Part shown: piece by piece, positions 31,075-40,100 of the stretch
Numbering within the stretch: position 1 is the first letter of the stretch
How the letters are laid out: each line of letters starts with the position of its first letter
Assembly (NCBI GenBank): GCA_903772945.1
Contig: CAICTM010000280.1
Location: forward strand, 17,396-81,395
Source: Seminavis robusta
Lineage: Eukaryota > Bacillariophyta > Bacillariophyceae > Naviculales > Naviculaceae
Direction: 5' to 3'
DNA: 64,000 nt
The notes under the pieces: model-generated
Database searches by the model: none
The model's input: only the letters and a program-made list of their open reading frames with translations
Told to the model about the DNA's origin: nothing
Program-made: the position numbers and the translations under genes

Positions 31075-32523
31075 ATGGTGACAACACGAGGAGGAGGCAG
31101 CAACCGAAGGGATCTTCAATCTCCGAATAGACCACCTCGTACTCCAGGAGGAGGACGGAAGACACCAAAGACTCCGACATCTACTGCTAGAAGCAGAATC
31201 ACAGAGGATTCAGACAACGAGAGTCGAAAGAGTGCAAAGAGTAGAACAAGCACAAGCTCTACCGCGACACGCGAGAGACTTCCGCATTGGTTGGAGAAGC
31301 AGCTGTTGAAGGATCTGGAAAGGTTTGGATTGCAGAATATTGGGAAGGGCAAGAGATTCGCTTTAGAGAAGGACATCCTGGAGAAAGGAGATCGGAGAGC
31401 TTACGGATACAGAGGAGACGAGACTCGCCGAAAGCTATCTCTCAGGGTGCAAAAGCTCAAGCGCCTTCCACGAGAGAAATATTTATTGAAGCTCTCCAAA
31501 TTTGGTGTGATACCATTTGAGGCAGCAGCTTGGCAGCAACGAAAAGGAGGAGCAGAGTCTGATTCGAGTAGTAGTATCTCTTCGAAGGACGAGGACACAC
31601 CGAGGAAAGTCACCCCCAAGAAGAAGAATCGCTCAAAACCAAAGAAAGATTCTGGACCGCCTGAGCTCATCACAACCAATAGCCCATCGGAGCTTCTGCA
31701 GCCCTTGCTTGGCCTCACTGTCGAAACCCCACCAAAAAAGCCAACAAAAAACGATAGCAGCAAGATGTCAGGCGACCGTGGTCCCCCATTCAATCGCAAC
31801 CAGCCGAGTAAGTTATTTGCGGCATCCGCAATGAGTATCTACTTTTATCCAGCCAATGCTCTTACACCAATTTGTCTTTCTTCCAAAGCTACGATTATGG
31901 TTGACACTGAGTGGCCAGAGAACAACCGCGAATTCATGGTGTACGCGGTGAAGGATATGCCATCCGTGACAAGGAACAAGACGGTGCCTGGCTACATGAT
32001 CGCTCACCCCATGCATCCAAAATACCCGCACAAAGATAGAAGCAAGGACCACTACAAGGCTAGAGTCTACACTTCGAATTCGCTCATGATCACGGTCCCC
32101 TCTTGGCCATACCATCATCTTTACGGTCAAGTAGCCTGGGAGAACACGGATGTAGACAGGGCTATCATCGGATCAATGCAAAATGCTCGCCATGAAAACA
32201 AGGACAGCCCCGAAGATCGTAAATGGAAGACCTTCATCTTGCAGTTTCCTGATGGGCACGTCTTGTCTTCGAAAGAGATCTTTGCTGATGCCGGCGAAGA
32301 CGAGGAGCTTGACTGTGAGTTTGTGAATGTTGTCGGAAAGAAAACCGGCCACTGGGATTGTGTCTTCACCGTTGCTCGCACAGACATCAAAGGTCAAAAG
32401 AAGGGAAAGATTACCGATGTTGACAAGAAGATTAGCAAGAACGCTGCCAAGCTCCAGGCTTTGGGGATCAGCAGTGACGAGGACGATGCCGAAGAAGGTG
32501 AATCGATGGGAGACGAGTTCTAG
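31075..32523 (+). CDS. Transposon ORF B: basic N-terminus plus unknown C-terminal domain
   Basis: I start at ATG 31075 (MVTTRGGGSNRRD). The frame has no stop to 32,523 (482 residues), but 31,808-31,888 looks like an 81-bp in-frame intron (gtaagttatt ... tcttccaaag). Splicing would give about 455 residues and the junction QPTTIMVDTEW. Residues 1-80 are Arg/Ser/Thr/Pro-rich. Next comes a helical segment (RLPHWLEKQLLKDLERFGLQ, RRKLSLRVQKLKRLPREKYL) that could bind DNA, then a Ser/Lys linker. A compact domain of about 200 residues (NNREFMVYAVKDMPSVTRNK, SWPYHHLYGQVAWENTDVDR, WKTFILQFPDGHVLSSKEIF) is rich in aromatic residues. The C-terminus is acidic. I do not recognise the domain. It is the largest protein of the element. 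Confidence 0.7.
   Translation: MVTTRGGGSNRRDLQSPNRPPRTPGGGRKTPKTPTSTARSRITEDSDNESRKSAKSRTSTSSTATRERLPHWLEKQLLKDLERFGLQNIGKGKRFALEKDILEKGDRRAYGYRGDETRRKLSLRVQKLKRLPREKYLLKLSKFGVIPFEAAAWQQRKGGAESDSSSSISSKDEDTPRKVTPKKKNRSKPKKDSGPPELITTNSPSELLQPLLGLTVETPPKKPTKNDSSKMSGDRGPPFNRNQPSKLFAASAMSIYFYPANALTPICLSSKATIMVDTEWPENNREFMVYAVKDMPSVTRNKTVPGYMIAHPMHPKYPHKDRSKDHYKARVYTSNSLMITVPSWPYHHLYGQVAWENTDVDRAIIGSMQNARHENKDSPEDRKWKTFILQFPDGHVLSSKEIFADAGEDEELDCEFVNVVGKKTGHWDCVFTVARTDIKGQKKGKITDVDKKISKNAAKLQALGISSDEDDAEEGESMGDEF
31808..31888 (+). other. Probable 81-bp in-frame intron of ORF B
   Basis: Donor CCGA|gtaagt, acceptor ttcttccaaag|CT. The length is 27 codons and there is no in-frame stop, so both spliced and unspliced transcripts would be translatable. 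The peptide encoded by the segment (SKLFAASAMSIYFYPANA...) is hydrophobic and unlike its surroundings. Confidence 0.6.
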
Positions 32524-32589
32524 GGCTCCAATGAACGTACTAGCGTACTAACAATAGATCTCTGTTCTTGCACATTTGTTGTTCTAGAT

Positions 32590-32931
32590 ATGGAGTCAAA
32601 CGCTCCAAAAACGAACCCACAACCTCAGCCGAACCCACAGCCTCAGCCTCAGCCGAACCCACCCTCCGGTCCACCCGACGATAGCAGCAGTGGGATTTCA
32701 CTCAGCGATCTAGAGCCTGACACGGGCAACAAGGGAGGAGACGATACAGATATTATTGATGAGATGATGAGCGATATGGAAAAAGAGTTGAACGATGGAA
32801 ACGATTTGCTCTTGCAAACTGGAGTGGGGAAAAAGAAACGATCCATTACACAATCAACGGAACAGAGCGAAGTGGAAGGATTGGCCAACTTTCCCGGTGC
32901 CAAAGATCGACTCGGTCGTCACCAGAACTAG
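32590..32931 (+). CDS. Transposon ORF C: small acidic Pro/Gln-rich protein
   Basis: 113 residues starting at ATG 32590, only 66 bp after ORF B. It has repeats of the type NPQPQPQPNP, then an acidic middle (DDTDIIDEMMSDMEKELNDG) and a basic end (GVGKKKRSITQ). No family recognised. It could also be a downstream exon of the ORF B transcript, because ttgttctag stands just before the ATG. The frame is open and the composition non-random, but a protein this short cannot be confirmed by eye. Confidence 0.45.
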   Translation: MESNAPKTNPQPQPNPQPQPQPNPPSGPPDDSSSGISLSDLEPDTGNKGGDDTDIIDEMMSDMEKELNDGNDLLLQTGVGKKKRSITQSTEQSEVEGLANFPGAKDRLGRHQN

Positions 32932-33004
32932 TAGTAGGCAACTAACAACGTAGCAGACGATTAAAAACAGAGCAACGACAAACTAAATAGAAAATTATTT
33001 CTAT

Positions 33005-33943
33005 CTAGATATCATACAGCGGCTCCCCGAATTCCATTTTATACTGGCAAATGACAGCCACCGTCTCCGCGCAAAGCTGGAGCTTTTCCTTGCTGTGGCG
33101 GAAACGGCTGTCAAGGCATTTGAAAACCTTCATCATGCCGTTGAACCGCTCGTGGCGAAGACGGGCGCGGCTCTTGAACTGGCGAACTTCGGGCAAATCG
33201 TATCGATTGTTGGGGGTGCTCACCAAATGAGGATACCCTACATAGCCGCCATCGGCAATGCATTTTTTCCCGATCATTTCGAGCTTATTGGCGAGTCCTT
33301 TCTCTGTGAAAATCTTAATGTCGTTGTAGGTGCCGGCTTCGTAGGGCCCATTAAACCAAATGAGTTTGCTCTCGTAGAGAGAAAGACCAACCTCGTAGTT
33401 GAAACCAGCACACCTGTGCTTGTAGGAGAAGATCTTTGGATCCAAGTTGAGGGTGTCACTGCGGTGCTCTTGAGTGCGAAAATGGGTCCCATCGACGGAC
33501 AAAGCCCACGTATCATCTCCATTGTAGCCGTCTGGCCAACAAATCTTCCACAGTTTCAACACTCGCATCTTCTCAAGAATATGCCATGAATTGTCTCTTG
33601 TTTGGCGCACGGACATTCCAAAGCGAGAAGCCCTAGGGAGCTCTGTTTCGTACAAACGTAGAAAGTACATCGCAGCAAGATAATCACGGAGCTTTCTCTT
33701 TGACGGCTCAAGTCGATGCTCTTTCAAAGGATGCGTTTGCATATCCTCCCATATCTGAGCCAGGACGAAAGAATTGGCTCCGAAATGAGCGAGCAATTCG
33801 ACTTCGTTGGTGCCCCGTTTGCGTTTATTGATACGAGTTTCGGTGAAATTGAGGTGCTTCAAAGCTTCGACCAGCATCTCATCAGGGGTATAGATGATGA
33901 GATCCTCATCATCACTGCTGCTACTACTTGTATCACTAGCCAT
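33005..33943 (-). CDS. DDE transposase, PIF/Harbinger-like (DDE_Tnp_4 type)
   Basis: A 312-residue intact frame. The N-terminus is acidic (SDTSSSSSDDEDL). The catalytic core is readable: Asp151 in WALSVDGTHF; a GPYEAGTYNDIKIF segment at about 199-212, the position of the conserved 'D-x-x-V/I-F' helix; Asp231 in KCIADGGYVGYPHL; and Glu265 in RARLRHERFNGMMKVFKCLD, where R-x-x-(H)E-x-x-x-G-x-x-K is the usual third-acid context. This D-D-E order and spacing fit the Harbinger/ISL2EU/IS4EU group of eukaryotic transposases. No helix-turn-helix of the common HARBI1 kind is obvious before residue 60, so DNA recognition may be shared with the accessory ORFs. It ends 156 bp before the right sub-terminal region and is transcribed towards ORF C. 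Confidence 0.85.
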   Translation of the reverse strand: MASDTSSSSSDDEDLIIYTPDEMLVEALKHLNFTETRINKRKRGTNEVELLAHFGANSFVLAQIWEDMQTHPLKEHRLEPSKRKLRDYLAAMYFLRLYETELPRASRFGMSVRQTRDNSWHILEKMRVLKLWKICWPDGYNGDDTWALSVDGTHFRTQEHRSDTLNLDPKIFSYKHRCAGFNYEVGLSLYESKLIWFNGPYEAGTYNDIKIFTEKGLANKLEMIGKKCIADGGYVGYPHLVSTPNNRYDLPEVRQFKSRARLRHERFNGMMKVFKCLDSRFRHSKEKLQLCAETVAVICQYKMEFGEPLYDI

Positions 33944-34059
33944 TGTTGGTCTTCTGGTGGTGTTGACTTGCTGTCTAGCTAGTGGTATGGGTAATAGCTA
34001 GCTGTAGCAAGATCACCGCGACGATGGCAAAAATGGAATTCAATCGAACAATCCGTTCA

Positions 34060-34100
34060 AAGGTTTAGGATATCGTACAAGATTTAAGCTATTGTACGAT
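34060..34100. repeat. Near-perfect hairpin beside right sub-terminal repeat
   Basis: AGGATATCGTACA and TGTACGATAGCCT (about 34,066-34,104) are reverse complements except for one base, separated by about 13 bp containing atttaa. The sequence resembles the tip words of the element. Confidence 0.7.
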
Positions 34101-34200
34101 AGCCTAAATCTTTACAGTATCCTAAATAGTCTCCTAAAACCGTTTGCGGTATCCAAAACGGTAGCCTATTTTTAAACGGTATCCTAAACGGTAGCCTAAT
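34100..34200 (+). repeat. Right sub-terminal 101-bp repeat with right tip
   Basis: Directly repeated counterpart of 30,009-30,109. Its last 13 bases (34,188-34,200) form the right inverted tip. It contains four copies of the word GGTA(G/T)CCTAAA or a close variant. Confidence 0.75.
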
Positions 34201-37159
34201 GCACGACTGATCACATCGAACCATGACAGGCATGCGTGCTTCAAACCACGACTGTTAGCTTCAGTCGTGAAACTAACGTCACAAAACTGCAAATTGCCGC
34301 ATCGTCCAGTTTTACTCCTAGGGGCTGTATCTCCTCAGGAAGGCTTCCTTATCGCAAATCAAGTCGCTCTGATAGCTATCAGATCGACGCCAGCAAATCT
34401 ACCACCTCTGGTATGGTAGAGCAAAATGCGATGTTACCGTGTCAGTGCCTTCAACTGCAAGATACGTTTGACTACGTCCTGCTGGTAAACATCCAAGATC
34501 TTGCTTGGAGACCATGATCAAGTGTTGGAGAGGATGGTCCTTTCTCAGCCAGGCTTCGAGCTCGTTTGTCCCGCCATCGACCATACCGACCGGGAGACTG
34601 TGCGAGAGGCATATCATTGGTGCTGATCTTGACATTGGATTTTGACACCGCCCTTTGTCCTCGCCGCGATGTAGAAGTTACCTTCCAGCACGAGACCCAC
34701 ATTGGTGTCATGAGTTGCAGTCTTGCAGTCCGTCTTGAAGCAGAACTTTTGGCCGTCGGGTGACCCGATGGCGCCTGAAACTCGTCCTACCTGCTTCCTC
34801 GGCATTGCTGGCATTCCACAAGCGATGGCCTGTGCATGGAAAGCAACGAGGCTACCGGTACTCCTGATGAACAGAGATCAACAAAGAAGAATACAAAGGA
34901 TATCAGAATTGACAAAGGCCCATCCAGTCAACTCCAACAGTAGCGACACTATCAAAAATATGTACGATACTCACTCGTAATGCTCCCTCCAGGCCATGCA
35001 GTGATCCCTGTTAGCTTCCTAGGGCGTGGAATGGTGTTTCTTCGTTCCTGTGTTGTCACCGGCAACACGAAGGCCATGGTGGTGGAATTTCTCGTAGCCC
35101 GATTGGCCAAAACAAAGACTTGTTGAGCAGCCACTTTTCAATGGCATCGCCCCTACACTACAAAGGACGACCCATTGTATCTTACTCCCTGCAACACAGC
35201 ACAAACAGGAACCTCGTGCCTTGATAGAGTGGATCCAATGCGAGTCTCCTCTTGGAGTCGCATCCTCAAGATCCAAACACCACACACCACTTTAGTTTTA
35301 AACTCATGCTGATCCAGGCCGCGTTGCGTGCAAGCCACGATATTGTGAGTTGGGATGGCACCATCCAGTGCTGCCAATGCTCAGAAATAGACCTTTTCCT
35401 ACATGTAAAAGCAAATGGAGATGTTGTTAGTAACGAAACATGCGAACAGTTCACCGTAAGAGGAACACGTCTATGAGTGGAGGCTTACCTCGTGGCACAC
35501 AAAACGGGCAGGTTGATTGTTGCTTCTGCTTGATTTCGGTGATCCCCAAGCTCTTGAACTTGGTTTCCTGTACATGTAGTATAAATAGACCAACTGGTTG
35601 GCTTCCTGGAGTGTAACAGGGCGCCCCCAGTGGTGGCCTCACCTGTTGTTTGTTGTTGGTATGCGAATCAAATCATCCATCAATCCAAAATGAAAGAAAA
35701 AGAGAATAGAAACCAGGAAACACCAGAAGATGGTCTTGGGGACTTGCTTTCCACTTTCAATGCTGTTTAGTCAATTCAATTCTCTCTATATGGACCGCTC
35801 TTGTTGAATATCGGGTTGCTCATGGTGAGAACAAAACAACATCAACTCCATCATCTCGATGCCATGAGATGTGAATTTGCATGGCTTCTGCGACTCCAGG
35901 GAGAAGTACGCTGTAGCCATCAGTACTGATTCGCTGCGAGAACTGTGCAGAGCCTGGGTTTGGGTACATTGTACGTGGACTTCGGTGTCAATATTTTTGA
36001 GGACACTTCAGAACGGTATGGTACATGTACGTACAGCTTGCTTGGCTAGTAGCTAGTTTTGATAAGTGACTAAAATTTCGGAGTGACTCTATTTTTTTCA
36101 CCACCCAGTCGCATCAGCTTGCACCCCCGCATGCGCGACCAGGTGTACTGTAAAAGCTACTGTACCGCGAACTTCAACCCCGATCAAAACGTCAAAACAG
36201 CACTGTATAGCCACGGTAGGTACGTACTGGTACAGCGGTACAGCTCCAGTTGCCTCCAGCCTCCATACAGTTCCATCAGTATGCAAACCGGTAGTGAAGG
36301 GTTTGCTCATGCTCTATGACATATTATGCTTGTGCAGCTTGTGCACACAAAGACCATGCCTGTCCTAGGATGAAACCTGCAGCTGCAGCGAAGGGTTTGC
36401 TCGTGCTATGCCTGTTGCACCAAAAATTGAAAACCGGCCAAAACTTTGTCGCAGCTTCTTTTCTATACCCGGTAGACTACTTGGAGTACGGTACGATACC
36501 TATTGGCCACGCATGACCACTGTAAAAGTGTTTCACTCCTTCTTCAAGAAGGCCGAAACCTAGATCTAAATAAAACCGGATGGTATCGGTTGGCTGGTAC
36601 GCACCAGCTTGTTCCATCGTTCCATCCATGCCCTCAACCGAATTGCCAACAGTCATGGGAACCTCTGACATCTGTTCGCTTCCACCAGGGAGGTGGTCCA
36701 CCGGTACCCTACCGGTACGCTGTACAGTCGTACGAAAGCTCGTACGAATAAGGCAAGTCTTTTTCCCTTTTCGCACCCTTTTCTCAAGTACGGCCCTATC
36801 AGCTCTCTTGAAGCTACGCCATCGATAGGTTGATAAACTCCACTCTCGAGCGAAAGCTACTCGAAACCCTTTGGACCTCCTTGCTGCCATTACTGCTCCT
36901 GTGCGGGGCCCTCAAAATAGTAAGGAGAAAACAGAAAATACAAACCAAGCAGGCAACGAACAAGGATCACAAAACAAAACAACACTCCACTCTGAATAGC
37001 AACGTTACTACTAGCTATCTACTCTCCAGTAAACGCACTTTCGATTCCGCATAACGCATAATCTGTTTGACGGGGGGTTTGGAGTAAGTGAATTATCTAC
37101 GGAAGCCAGCAAGGTGCCGCCTATCTCTCGATCAACTATCTCTCGATCAAGTATTAGCC
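34201..37159. other. Intergenic region, no supported gene
   Basis: About 3 kb without a recognisable gene. Short minus-strand frames (for example 34,614-34,814 with GLVLEGNFYIAARTKGGVKI) might be remnants of a coding region but cannot be assigned. Two related stretches around 36,295-36,320 and 36,390-36,412 share gaagggtttgctc(a/g)tgct. TACCGGTA words recur near 36,700-36,720. The 5' flank of the large surface-protein gene lies at the right end. Confidence 0.4.
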
Positions 37160-40100
37160 ATGCCAGCCAGCAACGACAACAGCAATAACGTCCCAACCGA
37201 CTCCGCCAGCCTTGGGAGTGGCACTGCTCCCTCTTCTGAACGTCCTTTCGACAGCTTGAAAGCTTCCTTCCGAGCGTCGGATGTCCCTTTCGGTAACGAT
37301 GACTTTGACAAAGACGCCGATGCCGACGACTTTGACAAGGGGTCCGACAAGGACAAGGAAGAAGAAGTAGACGACGTCGATCTGGAGGAGGTCGAGCTCA
37401 ATGCCTGGGATAATAACAGTACCAGCTGGGAAGGCGAAGAGGATGCCAGTCTCAGTACCAACCCTGGAAGAGAAGGAGCCATTCGTGAAGGCTTGTATGG
37501 TTTGATTGAGGAAAAAATCCAAAATGGAATTTTCCAATACATCTTGGCTACACTTGCTGCTGTCTGGAACATCATTGTGAAGAGGTGCAGAGGTGGCACA
37601 AGTGAGGATGACGCCGCTGGTATGGCCATGGATGTAGCGGATGCAGCAAACCCAATCAACCCTAACAACCTAGGCTCCTCTCAGGTGGGTCAAGGTGGAG
37701 CCGGTGGAGGAGGAGGAACCGGGGGTGCTGGTGGTGGAGCCAGTAGTGCTAGTGCCTCGAGTGCCAGTGCTGGTGGTGCGTCCGGTGCTGGAGCAGCCCA
37801 GGCCACTGCTGTGGTTGGGCAAATGGCTACCCAAGCCGCTGTCAGTGCAGCTGGAGCATCCACTGCTGCAGCTTCAACCGCAGGTAAGGCTCAGTCCCAG
37901 CAAGCTACGCAAATTAACGAGGGATTCTCTGGGTCAAATCTTGTCCTGGTTTTCTGTACCAAGATTGCATTTGTTGCCCTTGGCAATGTGCTACTTTTTC
38001 TCACACAGCTCCATGACATAACTATTTCTTCTTCCACCACAGCTGCTGCCAGTGCCACCATTGCAACCACAGTTGCAACTGCTGTAGCCTCTGCTAGCGT
38101 GGCAGCTCAAGTTGGGGTGACTATTGGTGTTGCCGCTGTAACAGTAGCAGCAGTGAGTACTGGTATGGGTGTCGCTCCTACAAGCAACACCACCACTGCT
38201 GTCGTGAAGTTGGATGCATTTGTGCCCCCAACCTGTTCGCTGTCCGCTGAACTCAAGCAAGGTATTGTGGAATTGAAGATCCAAGGCATGCCAGAGGATG
38301 CCCTGCCAGAGCATAAGGACAGCTTAGAAGGGTAAGCATAATTGTCATGATCGAGTTGATGAGAGTTTCCTTTTAGTGATGCTCACCAATAATCATTTTC
38401 TCCCCCTCCTCTGCAGCATCTTTCGAGATCTCTACAACAATATTACTGGCATGTGCTTGGACCCATATTCACGGGTATTGCATAGTGCCGAACTCCAAGG
38501 TTGGAGTACCGAAGATGCCTTGGTTTTTCTGGATGTCATTGCCCCAACATCGTCAAATGGGACCTCAGCCAATGGGACAATGCGGACTCAAGTCATTGTG
38601 CCAGTCACAACAACGTCCTGGATGGCCACCGTTGCGTGTGATGGCTGTCCCGATTATGAGCCACTCTTCCAGCTTCCAGACAATGACGAGACAAATCTAG
38701 GTGGTACCACCAACAGCAGTGCAACTTTGGAACAAGCCGATGGTACTACTCCCACAGCAAGTAATGGCAGCAGCATTGTTCCCAGCTTGTCTAGGCGTAG
38801 CCTGCAGCTGAAAACCAACATCGACGCATCCCAGTTCTTTCCTTTGTTTGCTGCCTCATTTGGTTACAATGTTGAGCCAGTGTTGTTTGAGGCAGATTCA
38901 ACAGATGGACCAGAGCAGACAGCAAGAAGAGGAACGATGCAGGTCGTTTTTGCCACTACTAAGGCCGCCTTGCCAGGAGGGGGTGTGGGAGATCAGCAAA
39001 ATGCAGTTGTTCTCTCCATTGGTCAAGATGTGATACAGCCTTATGTTGAGACAGTGGAAGAGAACGAAGGGACTATTATGACTCCATTCATATCTGACGA
39101 GTTGTCATCGCTCTCACAGTGTGTCTCTGCGGCTGAGGATCAAGAACTTCCCAAGGACAATGATGAGTTGTGCAAGCAGCTACAACAGCTTATTGCTGCC
39201 AAGGACAACGGAGATGGAGCAGCCATTGACCCTGATGTCTTGGTCGCATGTCTTCAGACCCCAACTGTCCCAGCCTGTCAAGAAGTATTGGCCACCGCCA
39301 TTGACTCAGTTAGCAGCAATGAACCACCCTCTACTGAGAGTGTTGCTGCAGGTACTGAACAAAACGGTAGTCAAGAGGGTGGTAGTATTGAGCCACCCTC
39401 TACTGAGATTGTTTCCGGCAGCACAGAGGGTGGCGATTCATCCTTTGATATCGATTCTGGTACTGGACAGGAAGCAGACGAAGAGGATGTCACCGACGCC
39501 GCAGGCAGAGATGAAGACACATCTGGAAGCAGTCCCGTGGTCAACAGTGGTATTGGCAATAATGCTGCAGGTACTGAAGAAGACGGTAGTCAACTGGGTG
39601 GCAGTAATGAACCACACTCCAGTGAAAGTGTTTTGGGCTACACCGAGGATGGTGATTCTTCTCTTGATACTGATTCTGGGACCGGACAGGGAGTGGGTGG
39701 AGAGGATGTAACTGGCACCGCAGGTAGAGACGAAGACACATCTGGAAGCAGTCCCATGGTCAATAATGATAACTTTGCTACAGGTACTGAAGAAGATGGT
39801 AGTCAAGTGGGTGGTAGTGGCACCGGAAATGGAAATGGGGAGGAATCGGGAAGCAGTCCCGCAGAAAATGGCCATGGGGATGACACAGATGCGATGTCTG
39901 CCCTGAATGGCAACACTGTGGGGATTTTGCCAGCTACCTCTGTGCTGGCTCCTAATGCCCCCACTAGCAGCATGGGACAAAGTCCTTCTGGATCAGAAGG
40001 CAATTCTCCAGATGGCATTCAGCCGTCTCCTCAAGTGCCCTCGAGTCAAGCAGGAGCCCCAGGGCCAGGGCCCACTCCAAATGGTCAAGGTGAGCTTGGA

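Larger units (their letters stand above)
29992..34200. mobile_element. Putative complete DNA transposon, about 4.2 kb, four ORFs, Harbinger-like transposase
   Basis: Limits are set by inverted tips: ATTAGGCGACCGT at 29,992-30,004 and ACGGTAGCCTAAT at 34,188-34,200 (12 of 13 bases complementary). Inside each tip is a 101-bp block in direct orientation (30,009-30,109 and 34,100-34,200), about four-fifths identical without gaps and built of variants of AGTATCCTAAA / AGTAGCCTAAA. Between them lie ORF A (minus), ORFs B and C (plus) and a DDE transposase (minus). All four frames are intact and packed with short gaps, unlike the decayed elements around. I could not identify a clear target-site duplication (flanks cggcgaga and gcacgact). 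Classification as PIF/Harbinger-related rests on the transposase; the extra ORFs are not the usual Myb-like partner. Confidence 0.65.

Noticed and set aside
29425-34200. Idea that the copia fragment at 29.4 kb belongs to the 4.2-kb transposon
   Set aside because: The transposon's tip begins at 29,992, after the fragment, and its repeats do not include the fragment.
34614-34814. Minus-strand peptide with GLVLEGNFYIAARTKGGVKI
   Set aside because: Looks protein-like, but only about 60 residues are coherent and no family was recognised; not enough to call a pseudogene.
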